In this document: positions 27,373 through 38,352 of the stretch, piece after piece
Layout: each line of letters begins with the position of its first letter
Position numbering within the stretch: the stretch's first letter is position 1
Assembly (NCBI GenBank): GCA_900759445.1
Contig: CAAEVH010000037.1
Span: forward strand, 1 to 64,000
Length of the DNA: 64,000 nt
From: an uncultured Raoultella sp.
GTDB taxonomy: Bacteria > Pseudomonadota > Gammaproteobacteria > Enterobacterales > Enterobacteriaceae
Direction: 5' to 3'
Program-made: the position numbers and the translations under genes
The notes under the pieces: model-generated
The model's database searches: none
Told to the model about the DNA's origin: nothing
The model's input: only the letters and a program-made list of their open reading frames with translations

Positions 27373-29200
27373 TTGGGTAGAAAAGAATTTAAAGTTCTGT
27401 GATGGTGAGCTACAAAATAGTCCGATGCGTTTGTACGAATTCCAAAAACAACCTTTGGATTCAATTATTGAACCAGGAGTAAGGAAGGTTGTACTAATGA
27501 GTTCAGCCCAACTTTTGAAAACAACAATAGTTACTGGGGCTTCTTTATTCTTCCTTCAAACAGATCCCTCAAATATGGTAATTGCTGGTACAACAGCAAA
27601 CACAGTAAAGAAATATAAGAATGGTAAGTACGATCCAACCATCCAGCTAACGCCATCACTCGCAAAACTAATCACGAGCAAATCAGACAAGACGAAAACT
27701 AACGATGCAACCACGCAGGAAACAACAGTTGGTACATTCAACTATTTCGTAAGTCTCTCAAGCCCAAGTACATTACGTGGCCTAACAGCAAAGAGAGTGT
27801 TCTGTGATGAAATTTCAGGCGTAGATACTGAAGGTGATGAAGGGAACCCAATAGCTTTAGTTTCACAGCGTTGTGAAAGTTTCCGTGATTCTCTAATCAT
27901 GATGTGCTCAACGCCGTTAGTACCTGATGATCCCATATGCCAGGAATTTGCTATGAGCGATCAGAGATACTTTCATGTGCCTTGCCCTGAATGCGGTGAT
28001 GAACAACGTCTGATATGGGAAAACGTAAAATTCAAATGGAAGGTTATAGACGGTGGCCGCCGTTCTATCCCTGATGCCGATACCGCTTATCTCGAATGCC
28101 CCCAATGCAAACACCAGTACACAGAAGCCGAACGTGTAAGAGCAGTATCACAAGGACGTTGGATCGCAACACATCCAGAGATTAAGGATGTGAGGGGCTA
28201 CCACATCTCACGTTTGTACTCTCCGGTTTCGTCAATCCGTAAGTTAGTACAGGACTTTGCCGAAGCATTTAAGAACTTTGACCATATGCGTTTTGTTAAC
28301 AACGCATTAGGTGAACCATACATTGATAAAGAAAACGTAGAACATGATTTAACCCTACTGGAACAATTACGTGATTTTGATATTGATATACAAAACATAC
28401 CTAATGATTGTGTTGGGTTAGCGTATGCAGTTGACCAACAATTAGACCGCCTTGAATGTACTTTAGTTGGCATATCAGAAAAGAATTATTATGTACTCGA
28501 CCATAGAAGCTTTTACGCGGTTGATTGTAATAAATATAACTCGCCAGCATATACAGAATTACAAAGTTTTATAAATAATACAAAGCTAAAAACTAAAAAT
28601 GGAACACCTCTACGAGTACTTCAAGTATGGGTAGATAGTTCTAACGGTGCGGCAACTAATACCATTTACCGTTTCTGTAATAAAACAGGTAATGAGATAT
28701 ACAAACCTATCAAGGGTGATGGACGTACAACTATTCCGCTATACAAAGAAAGTACATCCGGTGGTTATAAGTTCATGCTACTGAACGTTAACGAAGGGAA
28801 GAACCGTATCAGAAAGCTCCTTAACGCAGCTATGAACGATGAAGCACATGAAGGTAAGAGAATCCATTTTAGCCATTCATTACCGGATGATGCATTCCTT
28901 CAATACACCAGTGAAAAGCGTGTAATGAAAGGTGGTCAATTAGTATGGGTAAAACGCAGCAATTCTAAAGATGATAGAAATGAACTTTTGGATACGCTCA
29001 ACTACTGCCTAATTAGCTTTGAATATATGTTAAATAAACTTGGTGTTGATGCCTATAAAAAACTAAGGAACTACAACTCCAATATAGCAAAAACTAAATA
29101 CAGTGAACAAACACAAACCAATGATACACCAACAGAACATGTTCCAGTACGTAAACCACGTAAAAGGCGTATGGGTGGAAGGAATTGGTTTAATGAATAA
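27278..29200 (+). CDS. terminase large subunit (lambda gpA-like)
   Basis: ATP-driven DNA packaging motor and cos nuclease. The start at 27278 is preceded by GAGGAA with seven-base spacing, giving about 640 residues (lambda gpA 641). The ATPase domain shows a deviant Walker A VLMSSAQLLKTT near residue 75 and Walker B RVFCDEISG near 175. A zinc-like CPECGDEQ...CPQCKHQY pair near 250-290 and nuclease-domain features such as VWVDSSNGAAT follow. Operon leader of the late genes. Confidence 0.93.
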   Translation: MKMDFQNQKKLITILNQAVKNILPPEKIKPSDWVEKNLKFCDGELQNSPMRLYEFQKQPLDSIIEPGVRKVVLMSSAQLLKTTIVTGASLFFLQTDPSNMVIAGTTANTVKKYKNGKYDPTIQLTPSLAKLITSKSDKTKTNDATTQETTVGTFNYFVSLSSPSTLRGLTAKRVFCDEISGVDTEGDEGNPIALVSQRCESFRDSLIMMCSTPLVPDDPICQEFAMSDQRYFHVPCPECGDEQRLIWENVKFKWKVIDGGRRSIPDADTAYLECPQCKHQYTEAERVRAVSQGRWIATHPEIKDVRGYHISRLYSPVSSIRKLVQDFAEAFKNFDHMRFVNNALGEPYIDKENVEHDLTLLEQLRDFDIDIQNIPNDCVGLAYAVDQQLDRLECTLVGISEKNYYVLDHRSFYAVDCNKYNSPAYTELQSFINNTKLKTKNGTPLRVLQVWVDSSNGAATNTIYRFCNKTGNEIYKPIKGDGRTTIPLYKESTSGGYKFMLLNVNEGKNRIRKLLNAAMNDEAHEGKRIHFSHSLPDDAFLQYTSEKRVMKGGQLVWVKRSNSKDDRNELLDTLNYCLISFEYMLNKLGVDAYKKLRNYNSNIAKTKYSEQTQTNDTPTEHVPVRKPRKRRMGGRNWFNE

Positions 29201-29209
29201 GGAATAAAC

Positions 29210-29695
29210 ATGGCAACACGCAGCGTTGATTTCACCACTGATATTATTAAAGGTGAAAGCATTGTGTTTTGTTTTGCCGCAGATTCTAAAGTAGATATTG
29301 TAGATGTGGATGGGATTAATGTTACATATAACTATCCATATTCAGTAACTGATACTTCAAACTGGAAAGCAGGTGCATATACGGCAATTATCAATGATAA
29401 AACATTTGCTGTACGTACCTTTCAGATATTAGATCCAACTGCGACAGCAAACAAATACAATCAATACCTATCTATCATTGATGAAATAAATATTGTTATA
29501 GAGTCAAAAGTACAGGGCGGTGGTGTAATTACACAGAGCATCAACAACAAAAGCCTAACTACAGAATCTATGGACGCATTACTAAAACTCCGCAATCACT
29601 ATACAAAGCTTGCTAACCAAGAATTAGCACGTATGAGGGGGCTTTCATCTGGTAATCCGATTAAATCAATAACAACTTTTAACAGGGGTAACTAA
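29210..29695 (+). CDS. head-tail joining protein with gpW-like C-terminus
   Basis: 161 residues. The last 65 residues (SINNKSLTTESMDALLKLRNHYTKLANQELARMRG) resemble lambda gpW, the joiner that extends the portal, and the position between terminase and portal is that of W. The N-terminal 95 residues are beta-rich and not in gpW, so this is an extended or fused version. The stop overlaps the portal start. Confidence 0.7.
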   Translation: MATRSVDFTTDIIKGESIVFCFAADSKVDIVDVDGINVTYNYPYSVTDTSNWKAGAYTAIINDKTFAVRTFQILDPTATANKYNQYLSIIDEINIVIESKVQGGGVITQSINNKSLTTESMDALLKLRNHYTKLANQELARMRGLSSGNPIKSITTFNRGN

Positions 29696-31209
29696 TGTTC
29701 TGGAAAAAGAAAAAAATTGATGAACCTGAACAAGTACCTAAACCACAGTTTGAACGTAAACAACTTACAGATAACGCATTAAAACGTGAACTAAAAGAGA
29801 TTCGTACTAACTCACAATCACCAATCATTAGTTTTGGGTTTTCAGCAGGTAATTCAGCAGGAAATATTAATAGCATCATCAATATGACTTTGCCAACCTT
29901 AGTAGCTAAGTCACGTGAGCTAAGTTTGAATAATGGAATTGCTAAAAAGTACTTTCAGGTTAACAGCGATGGTGTAACAGGTGCATCAGGTCTGTATATC
30001 CGTCCTGATGTTAATCTTCATGATAACAATGAAGAAAACTTAGTGATTAACGAGGAACTTGAACAGCTATTCTACAAGTACGCAGATAATCCAGAAACAT
30101 TTAGTATGAATGGTAAGATGGATTTAGCAGCTTTTCAGCGTTTAGTAGAACGTACACGTAGTATTGATGGTGAAGCATTCATTATTTGTCATGATGTAAA
30201 CGGTACTGTTAAGTTTGAACTCATCGATTCTATGCGAGTACCGACTACTGGGAACCGTATTTTTGATGATGGTTCATATGTTTCTAATGGTATTCATTTT
30301 GATCGATATGGAAAAGTAATTGAGTACTATGTAACTCGTTTAAACCCCTCTACATATACGTATCAAACAGGTGATTATGAAGTAATTCCAGCATCAAATA
30401 TGCTTCATCTAATGATTCAGGACTACCCAAATCAAGAGCGTGGTATACCGGATATCATTGCAGGTACTACTTTACTGAAAGATCTGGAAGCCTTTATTAA
30501 AGCAGCCATTATCTCAAAGAAACTATCAGCCTCCGCTATGGCTTTCATTACTAACTCAGCAAGTAATGATGAAGACGTTGATTTTATGAAAGGGTATGAA
30601 CCTGATTACTATGATAATGACAGTCTACAAAGTGGTGCTTTAGTAGAACTTCAGCCAGGTCAAAACGTAACAAGTGTAAACCCAAACGGGGCTACTGATG
30701 GTATTACAGAGTTTGTAGATACGCAGATGCAACAAATTGCTATGTCTCTTGGTATCACAGAGCAATCACTAAGCGGTTCTACAGCAAATGCTTCTTTCTC
30801 AGCAGCAAAACTAACAGACCGCCTACAACGTCAGACTTTCAAAACACGTACTAATGCGTTAACCACGTTTGTATTGAAACCAATTTACGCACGCTGGCTT
30901 AAAGCAGAAATGTTACGCAATCAGAGTTTAAATCTGAAATTTAGCGATTTCGATAAATTAGTGAACGCTAAATATATTAGTGAATTTGTGGAATCCCTTG
31001 ATCCTCTCAAAGACGTACAAACCCAAGTACTAATGATTGATAACAAGATCAAGAGTCGTTCTATGGTTGTTTCTGAATTTGGTTATGACCCATATCAAGT
31101 ACAGAAAGAAATTGAATTAGAGGAAGTTCAAACAATTAATAATAAACAGGAAGTTATTCAGGATGAAGAAACAACTAACGAGGGAACTGAACCTACAGAA
31201 AATAAATAA
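29695..31209 (+). CDS. portal protein (lambda gpB family)
   Basis: 504 residues forming the DNA entry ring of the head. Family motifs include LVAKSRELSLNNGIAKKYFQVN near 65, FQRLVERTRSIDGEAFII near 145, LHLMIQDYPNQERGIPDI near 240 and MSLGITEQSLSGSTANASFSAA near 350. The acidic C-terminus overlaps the protease-capsid gene by 47 bases, as lambda B and C are tightly packed. Confidence 0.92.
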   Translation: MFWKKKKIDEPEQVPKPQFERKQLTDNALKRELKEIRTNSQSPIISFGFSAGNSAGNINSIINMTLPTLVAKSRELSLNNGIAKKYFQVNSDGVTGASGLYIRPDVNLHDNNEENLVINEELEQLFYKYADNPETFSMNGKMDLAAFQRLVERTRSIDGEAFIICHDVNGTVKFELIDSMRVPTTGNRIFDDGSYVSNGIHFDRYGKVIEYYVTRLNPSTYTYQTGDYEVIPASNMLHLMIQDYPNQERGIPDIIAGTTLLKDLEAFIKAAIISKKLSASAMAFITNSASNDEDVDFMKGYEPDYYDNDSLQSGALVELQPGQNVTSVNPNGATDGITEFVDTQMQQIAMSLGITEQSLSGSTANASFSAAKLTDRLQRQTFKTRTNALTTFVLKPIYARWLKAEMLRNQSLNLKFSDFDKLVNAKYISEFVESLDPLKDVQTQVLMIDNKIKSRSMVVSEFGYDPYQVQKEIELEEVQTINNKQEVIQDEETTNEGTEPTENK

Positions 31210-33031
31210 TGCAATTGATGTAGAAAACCGAAACATTGAGATTGCCTTTGCAAGTGAAACACCTGTTAAACGTGATTTTGGTGAAGGTATTGGTGTACTG
31301 AACGAAATTCTTAAATGTACTCCAGATTCCGTTGATCTATCTCGTATGCTAAATGGTGCTCCATTACTAATTGAACATGACTTTACCCGTCATGTTGGAA
31401 TTGTATTAGATGCGAGAGTAGATAGCGATCATATATGCCGTGCAACAGTAAAACTATCTTCCATTCAAGAAGCAGAAACTATTTTTACAATGATTCAGGA
31501 AGGTATCCGTACCAAAATTTCCGTTGGATACAATATCGAATCTTATCATATCGAAGGTGAAAACCTAATTGTAGATCTTTGGTCGCCATATGAAGTAAGT
31601 AGCGTATCTGTACCCGCAGATGATTATGTTGGTGTTTCACGGTCACTAAATACAAATGAAATTCTAATTAGTGAAGGTGAACAAATGGATATTGAAAACC
31701 AACAAGAAGAACTACGTACTGATGATGTAGTTGAACAAATTGAAGAAGAAAACGAAAGTACTGAATCTGATGAACATGTTGAAGTACAGGAAAGTACCGA
31801 AGCAGTAGAAGATAGTACAGAAGAAACTGAAACGGTAGAAGTACAGGATAGTACTGAAATTGTTGAAGTAGAAGCACAGGAACGTGCAGCACTAAATAAA
31901 GGTGAATCTGACGAAATTAGAATTCGTGAGTTAACCGCTATTGCAGAACTTTTCAATGTAGACGGTTCTGAAGCAATTAAATCAGGTGTATCAGTTGAAC
32001 AGTTTAAACAGGAAGTTCAAACCAGATCCCTAAATAAAGAAACAAATCTAATTAACAAGGATGTTAATCTTATGAAAAAAAATGTAATTGGTGAACTAAT
32101 CCGTAGTATCAACGAAGATAAATTTGATTCTGTAAAAGCTGAACTTGAAAAAGGGCAACGCGGTTTCAAAATGGATTTTTCCCGTGCTCTCGGTGCTAAT
32201 ACCGATACTCAAACAGCAGCAGGAACAGTAAAAACCGTTTATGCGGATTCTTATCTAACCGCTCTATTGGCTCAATCTATTCTTGGTAGGCTAAACCCAA
32301 CTATCTATAGTGGCCTTGCTTATCGTGGCGTTCTAAGTATTCCTCGCCTAACTGGTCTATCTCCAGCAGCTCCAGGTAACTTCAAATTCTATGAAGAAGG
32401 TGACGCAGTAGTTGATTCAATCGCTAACTTTGACTCGATCAAACTATCACCAAAAATGTTTGCTGGTGCTGTACCTGTAACTAAGCAGTTGATGCTAAGT
32501 TCCGATACCGCAGCTACTTTTGTTCAGGATGCTCTAATCCGTTATGCGGCTAATGGTCTTGAAGAACAAATTTTTGATTCTCTACAGGCAGCTATTCCAG
32601 TAGTTAACACCGCAGCAGTTGGTGAAATGACCGAAGCTGATGTACAGAAAGCTATTGAAGCACTCGGTACTGCTAACGTGGATGTACGTTCTTGTGTAGC
32701 TGTAATGCACCCAAGTACCTTAGCAAAACTACGCCAAACCGCAGTATTGGACAACACCGCAGCCGTTTCTATGGTTGAAGGTCATCGTTACGATATGTGG
32801 CTAAACGATGAAGTTCGCGTAATTGAAAGTACTTTTGTAGATGTTGATTCAGTGATCATCGGTGACTTCCGCAATCTAATTATTGCGAACTGGTCAGAAG
32901 GTCAGGAAATTGACGTTGATACAACTACCCATCGTGCAGCACAAATTACTGTTTTCCGCAGCTTCCAGTACTTAGCAACTGCTATTGCTCATGAAGAAGG
33001 TTTTGTAAATCTAAAAATCAAATCCGCTTAA
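31163..33031 (+). CDS. prohead protease - scaffold - major capsid polyprotein
   Basis: 622 residues joining three roles. Residues 1-170 are a prohead serine protease with a candidate His in PLLIEHDFTRHVG near 70 and Ser in TKISVGYNIES near 115. Residues 175-290 form a very acidic, low-complexity scaffold-like linker with repeated ESTE/DSTE units. Residues 304-622 are an HK97-fold major capsid protein (LAQSILGRLNP, AIAHEEGFVNLKIKSA). In-frame ATGs at 31685 and 32072 each have a ribosome site, so separate scaffold and capsid proteins may also be made, similar to lambda C/Nu3. Confidence 0.88.
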   Translation: MKKQLTRELNLQKINNAIDVENRNIEIAFASETPVKRDFGEGIGVLNEILKCTPDSVDLSRMLNGAPLLIEHDFTRHVGIVLDARVDSDHICRATVKLSSIQEAETIFTMIQEGIRTKISVGYNIESYHIEGENLIVDLWSPYEVSSVSVPADDYVGVSRSLNTNEILISEGEQMDIENQQEELRTDDVVEQIEEENESTESDEHVEVQESTEAVEDSTEETETVEVQDSTEIVEVEAQERAALNKGESDEIRIRELTAIAELFNVDGSEAIKSGVSVEQFKQEVQTRSLNKETNLINKDVNLMKKNVIGELIRSINEDKFDSVKAELEKGQRGFKMDFSRALGANTDTQTAAGTVKTVYADSYLTALLAQSILGRLNPTIYSGLAYRGVLSIPRLTGLSPAAPGNFKFYEEGDAVVDSIANFDSIKLSPKMFAGAVPVTKQLMLSSDTAATFVQDALIRYAANGLEEQIFDSLQAAIPVVNTAAVGEMTEADVQKAIEALGTANVDVRSCVAVMHPSTLAKLRQTAVLDNTAAVSMVEGHRYDMWLNDEVRVIESTFVDVDSVIIGDFRNLIIANWSEGQEIDVDTTTHRAAQITVFRSFQYLATAIAHEEGFVNLKIKSA

Positions 33032-33343
<312 letters not shown>

Positions 33344-33344
33344 T

Positions 33345-33782
33345 ATGTTCACGGCAGACTATAAAATCAGAAAGTACTTAATTAATAAACTCTCTCCAGT
33401 TACTAATTTACACTTTCCATCAAAAGCATCAGTAGATGATATTACTGTTGTTTATATTGGTGATTCTTCTGTACAACGTACTCAAGTTGCTAAAGCAAAC
33501 ACAGTTATTAATAATCAAATCGTGCCATCAACTATAAGAAATTTATGTGAATTTCGAGTTGAGTTTGTATCTGTCGGGCAATCATATAAAGAAGCATCCG
33601 ATGAAATTGAAAAAATACTTGAAGCAATTTATACGCCTGGTTTCTTTAATGATTTAAACCAGCAACTTCCAATGCCATTATTCAATATCCGTATTGAAGA
33701 TAGCCTAATGACTTCTCAAGCCGAAGCTACGGAAACCGCTTATGTACACACGCAAACTCTATCTTTTAGCTATGGGGAATAA
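33345..33782 (+). CDS. tail terminator (gpU-like)
   Basis: 145 residues; caps the tail tube during assembly. The length and the mixed alpha/beta pattern (CEFRVEFVSVGQSYKEASDEIEKILEAIY) resemble lambda gpU, and it precedes tail-tube genes as in lambda. Spacing of one or two bases to both neighbours supports an operon. Confidence 0.65.
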   Translation: MFTADYKIRKYLINKLSPVTNLHFPSKASVDDITVVYIGDSSVQRTQVAKANTVINNQIVPSTIRNLCEFRVEFVSVGQSYKEASDEIEKILEAIYTPGFFNDLNQQLPMPLFNIRIEDSLMTSQAEATETAYVHTQTLSFSYGE

Positions 33783-33784
33783 TT

Positions 33785-35473
33785 ATGGCTCAAACATTTT
33801 TAGGGAATCTAACTACGGTATGGATTAACACCGATACAACAAACGTTGATCCTAATTCCCGTAACTTTTCCCAAGTAGAAAACCTTTCAGGATTTCCAAG
33901 TTTTAGTGAAACAACAAACGTATCTACCATTGAAACATATGATAGTACTTACACCTCGAAAGTAGCGGGTGATAGTTCATATGGTGATATGACCATTGAA
34001 GTAAACTATAACCCAACCGAGCATTCTGAACTTGATGCAATTGTTGACTCACAACAGTTAGTACAAGTTAAGGTTGAAATGCTTGATGAAGGTACTAACG
34101 ATACGTCAGTAAACTATGTGATGTACAACGGCTATCTATCCAAAACATCTGACTCATCAGATATTGATACTGTCGTTACTCGCTCGTATGTGTTTACGCC
34201 AGAATCACAGGTATCAGCGGGTATCCTTGATGAATCCGTAGTACCGCTTAACCGTGGTGATTGGGGCGTTGGATCTAACGGGGTAGAGTTCCCAAGCTAT
34301 CAAGGCCGTGATGGTAACTCATTCGTTAAGATCCCAGCGGTGAACTCACCATCAGGCGTAGATATGTTGGGTATCACAAACCTTGATGGTTCTAACGGTA
34401 CTCAGTTAGTGATGAACAAATCCGGTACGCCGGTACTAAATTTCCGTAACTTCTCATCAGCAAGTACTGGTGCATGGTACAAGGTCTATACCACTGCCGA
34501 TAAGCCTACATTGGCAGAGCTTGGTGCGGCAGCCGCTACAGATCTCAGTAATTACGTACCAATCACACGTACTGTCAATGGCAAGCCACTAACTGGAAAT
34601 ATCACCCTTTTAGCAGCCGATATTTCTGATGTGTACTCAAAGACTCAGACCGATAACAGCTATGTTCCTAAAGTGTTTCAGTTAAACGGACACGCACTAA
34701 CAGGTACGGCGTTGAACTTGGTAGCAGCCGATATTTTAGATGTATATTCACAGACGCAGGTTAATACAAACTTTGTATCAAAAACTACTACAGTAAATGG
34801 ATTGGCATTAACAGGTAATATTACTCTAACGGCAGCACAGTTAACCGATATGGCAAGCCTAAGTTATAGTAATAGTACTTTCGTTCCAAAGACGTTCTTG
34901 ATTAATAACAAGCCATTATCTGGTACTAACATTCAATTGGTAGCAGCAGATATTAGTGACGTATATTCACGTACTCAGGCTAACGATCTCTTTGCACTAC
35001 GTATTACTACTGTTAACGGTTATCCATTAAGTTCTAACGTATCTCTAACCTATAATGATGTTGGTACTTACTCGAAAGCACAGATTGATTCAAAGGATGC
35101 AGCACTACAGGCAAACATTGATACTAAGGTAACTATTACGCAGGATTTATTAGTACTAAATACCGTAACAGACACACTTGCTCTTGATATGTCAGATGGG
35201 AAAAGAGTATTCACAGCAACACTTACATTTGCAAGTACACAATTAAGTATTCTCAATGCAAGCGGTAATACTAAGAACAGTCAAACCATCACCGTATATA
35301 TAACTCAAGGTACTGGTGCTAATAAAATAGAATGGCCTTCAAATGTTAAATGGTCATATGGGCGTACACCGGTTTTAACCTTCACTAAAGATTCAGTTGA
35401 TGTTTTTCAATTTAGTTCAGTAGATGGGGGAAGTACCTGGTACGGCTCATTACTAATGGCGGATCTTCATTAA
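33785..35473 (+). CDS. tail-tube paralogue fused to fibre-like repeats
   Basis: 562 residues. Residues about 28-150 align with the separate tail-tube protein at 38353: both share a VE.(L/V)(S/G)(G/A)FP opening, a LT(I/V).VN(Y/W).P segment, QVKV.ML/.TYF, Y.(M/I)(Y/V)NGY(L/V)S and a VVTR.(Y/F)V end. After a spacer come four or five copies of a VNGxxLTGNITL...AADISDVYSxTQ repeat (about 260-430). A fibre tip module ends the protein (GANKIEWPSNVKWSYGRTPVLTFT...VDVFQF). It would place receptor-binding or enzyme-docking arms along or atop the tail tube. Confidence 0.75.
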   Translation: MAQTFLGNLTTVWINTDTTNVDPNSRNFSQVENLSGFPSFSETTNVSTIETYDSTYTSKVAGDSSYGDMTIEVNYNPTEHSELDAIVDSQQLVQVKVEMLDEGTNDTSVNYVMYNGYLSKTSDSSDIDTVVTRSYVFTPESQVSAGILDESVVPLNRGDWGVGSNGVEFPSYQGRDGNSFVKIPAVNSPSGVDMLGITNLDGSNGTQLVMNKSGTPVLNFRNFSSASTGAWYKVYTTADKPTLAELGAAAATDLSNYVPITRTVNGKPLTGNITLLAADISDVYSKTQTDNSYVPKVFQLNGHALTGTALNLVAADILDVYSQTQVNTNFVSKTTTVNGLALTGNITLTAAQLTDMASLSYSNSTFVPKTFLINNKPLSGTNIQLVAADISDVYSRTQANDLFALRITTVNGYPLSSNVSLTYNDVGTYSKAQIDSKDAALQANIDTKVTITQDLLVLNTVTDTLALDMSDGKRVFTATLTFASTQLSILNASGNTKNSQTITVYITQGTGANKIEWPSNVKWSYGRTPVLTFTKDSVDVFQFSSVDGGSTWYGSLLMADLH

Positions 35474-38295
35474 TGATTAGAAAAGGTAACATAAGTAATG
35501 CCCAACAAATGATTGAAGGGCACTGGAAATTTTTAGAACGTAATACGGGTTTAGTTAATGACAATAAAACAGATCACTATGTACTAAACCCTCAGAACGT
35601 CCTATGTAACAACAGGCATTTTATAGCGGAAACGGGCTGGGAAGCACAGCCGGACGGTGACGCAACCACAGAAGGACAATCCTTAGCAATTCTTGGTGCT
35701 ATCTATGCGTATCAGGCAACCAAAGAACCATACTACCTACAACGTGCCAAAGATTTTTTTAATGCCTATCACCTGGCGTTCTTCCGTGGTGTGGCGTTTC
35801 CCGATCCACCTAATGGTTCACTACGCTGTAACTGGATTTGTAACGGCAAGGCTCCAGTACTGGCACATTACCCATTAGACCCAGAGTATCCAACTCACGG
35901 CGGGTTCAAGGGCGTATTGTTCACATGGACGAACGGACAAACACAGATACCTCATGGTTCACCTAACTACGGTGAATACCTCGATGCTGTATGGTTTGCT
36001 TTTCCCGAAAGAGCGGGGCTTGGTTGGAACCAGGTTAACGCTACCGTATATGCATGGTTAGATGATGAAGACTCTATCAATTGGGACGTTAAGGCACCTA
36101 CCTTTGATGTCGCCTGGATAGTCGATAGAACCGGGCGAAAGGTTGATAGTAATGGGGATGTACTGGAAGAAGGACTAACAAGCCAGATAGGTACAGTGCA
36201 GCTCAAGGATACTTCCATCAACGGTAATTACCGCTTCAACTATGCAACACGTAACCCTGTAGAACACGGCGGTTATCTGATGGGGCGTAATGAACGTTGG
36301 CACAACAGGCCAGTACATGTACCACTTGATAACTATGGCTCTCTTGATTTCAGTGATAACGCATCAGATGCCGAATTGTGGTTCTGTCAGGCATGTAAAT
36401 TACTATGGGATATTACAGGCGAACGTATCTATTACTTAGCATGGCAAAATTCATTAATTACATGTACTGGTTATTCTGATATTGACAAATATGATATGTT
36501 TTTCCGTAAAAGTACTATCGCATTAACGCCATTTACAGACGGTATCTCATATGATTATTTCTATCCAAGTGACCAAGTAGCATCATATTCACGTGATTCA
36601 AATGGCTATATAGTAATTAGTCAAAGTGCTTCAGCACAAACAACCCTTGAACAACAATCTATATGGTTCAAGTTCAATAATAGTTCTACTTTCCATGTTG
36701 AATATGGTGGTGTTGATACTACAGGAAAGGCGTTAAGTCTTGCTGTAGCAATGACAGTTAATAAAACTAAAACAGAAGATGGTGCGGTACGATACCGTTG
36801 TGGTTTACCTATTACAAATACTGATGGCAGTGTTATTTCAATGGATGTTCCAATGAACCACTTTACACGTATTGCTAAACCAGATGGTGGACAATATCTA
36901 ACGGCAGATATGCGTATGATTTCTGATTATGGGGATAATACAGTAACTACTTTACAATTTGTTTCCGGTATCGCTGGTACGTACTATGACAATGTAATTT
37001 CTACTACAATGGATTCTGACGGAAGTTCTACAGTAGGTTTCTGGATCTTTGATGATGAAACACAGGACTTAAACACATTCACGTATAGAACATATGCTGA
37101 TGATTTTAATATCCGTATTACTGATGATCTTGGTTGGCGTTGGTGGGCTATGCTACCAGCAAGTAATGGGGCATGGTTAACACAAACGTTTAATGTACTT
37201 GATTTCAAGTTAAGTTCCTATCAACCAGACCATCAGGAAGGTGATGAACAGCCAGGACAACCAACGCTAACAGGACGTGAAGAATTTACACTATTACTTG
37301 ATACCGATCCGATTGATGGCGTTTCAGGTCGTATTGATTGGTATTGTGTTAACGATTTGCCAACACTGTATAATGATGGTGGTACGGGCGATTATTCAGT
37401 ATTAGTAAGTTTAACATTCAATGATAGTACTGGTAATGGATATACCGCACGTTTAGGTGATTGTGTAATCCGTAATTACATGCTTGATAGTCTTTCATAC
37501 ACGCCAGGACTAATACCATTTAGTAACATCACAGATCCGTATGCTCAGCTTTACTCAGGTTGGCGGGGGCTACCATACCCCGGTTATCAATCAGGGGTGA
37601 TATGGTGTTTTAAAGGTACAGCAATTGATGAAACAAGACTAAATAATAGCATTAAGTTCTTATGTGATGCTCAGGACTGGTTTACTAATAAGTTCCATCC
37701 TGCTTTACCTGGCCCTTGTGCTCAAGCATATATATGGAACCGTCAAGACGCATTAGCATATGCCCCTGATGGTAAACCCGATCAATTTACTATGCAGCAC
37801 TGGTATGAAGAGGCCTGGTCTGGTTATGAACCACGAGCGTTCTTCGCAGGTTGTGATGTAGTACATGAACTTTATCAACGTGGTGATTACACCATTCCAC
37901 AGAACATACTTACGTACTGTAAGAACTGGATGAATTATTTGCAGTGGTTCATGAAGAATAATGATGGTCATGCACCAACACGATTTAAAGATGATGGTGA
38001 AGTTATCTATGATGGCTTTACAGGTCATATGTCTGGTTTATGGCTTGCAGGTGCTTCTATGATGGCAATTGCAGGTTATCCAGATCACGAGTTACTTGAT
38101 TTACTATTCACAGAGATACAACAGAACTACGATGTAGTTAGTGCTAATCATGTAATGAATGGTAGCTGGTCATCAGCTATCAGGAGTGGCACACCTACAA
38201 CACCACAAAATAATTCAATGTACTTTGGTTTCTATACAGGTGAATTACTAAGAGGTTTAGCTTTATATATGAAGTACTACAACCTACATACATAA
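35473..38295 (+). CDS. large alpha-toroid protein, putative phage glycan-degrading enzyme
   Basis: 940 residues; the ATG overlaps the stop of the fibre fusion. Residues 1-330 and 700-940 have repeating helical hairpins (EGQSLAILGAIYAYQATKEPYYLQRA; GHMSGLWLAGASMMAIAG) like six-hairpin glycoside hydrolases, split by a beta-rich middle (about 360-640). No catalytic pair can be assigned with confidence. Coupling to the tube-fibre gene suggests a virion enzyme against surface polysaccharide such as capsule. The family name is not recalled. Confidence 0.55.
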   Translation: MIRKGNISNAQQMIEGHWKFLERNTGLVNDNKTDHYVLNPQNVLCNNRHFIAETGWEAQPDGDATTEGQSLAILGAIYAYQATKEPYYLQRAKDFFNAYHLAFFRGVAFPDPPNGSLRCNWICNGKAPVLAHYPLDPEYPTHGGFKGVLFTWTNGQTQIPHGSPNYGEYLDAVWFAFPERAGLGWNQVNATVYAWLDDEDSINWDVKAPTFDVAWIVDRTGRKVDSNGDVLEEGLTSQIGTVQLKDTSINGNYRFNYATRNPVEHGGYLMGRNERWHNRPVHVPLDNYGSLDFSDNASDAELWFCQACKLLWDITGERIYYLAWQNSLITCTGYSDIDKYDMFFRKSTIALTPFTDGISYDYFYPSDQVASYSRDSNGYIVISQSASAQTTLEQQSIWFKFNNSSTFHVEYGGVDTTGKALSLAVAMTVNKTKTEDGAVRYRCGLPITNTDGSVISMDVPMNHFTRIAKPDGGQYLTADMRMISDYGDNTVTTLQFVSGIAGTYYDNVISTTMDSDGSSTVGFWIFDDETQDLNTFTYRTYADDFNIRITDDLGWRWWAMLPASNGAWLTQTFNVLDFKLSSYQPDHQEGDEQPGQPTLTGREEFTLLLDTDPIDGVSGRIDWYCVNDLPTLYNDGGTGDYSVLVSLTFNDSTGNGYTARLGDCVIRNYMLDSLSYTPGLIPFSNITDPYAQLYSGWRGLPYPGYQSGVIWCFKGTAIDETRLNNSIKFLCDAQDWFTNKFHPALPGPCAQAYIWNRQDALAYAPDGKPDQFTMQHWYEEAWSGYEPRAFFAGCDVVHELYQRGDYTIPQNILTYCKNWMNYLQWFMKNNDGHAPTRFKDDGEVIYDGFTGHMSGLWLAGASMMAIAGYPDHELLDLLFTEIQQNYDVVSANHVMNGSWSSAIRSGTPTTPQNNSMYFGFYTGELLRGLALYMKYYNLHT

Positions 38296-38352
38296 ATAAT
38301 ATATGAAAGGGATAGCAAGGATCGTTATCCCTAAATTTAAAGGAATAATAAA

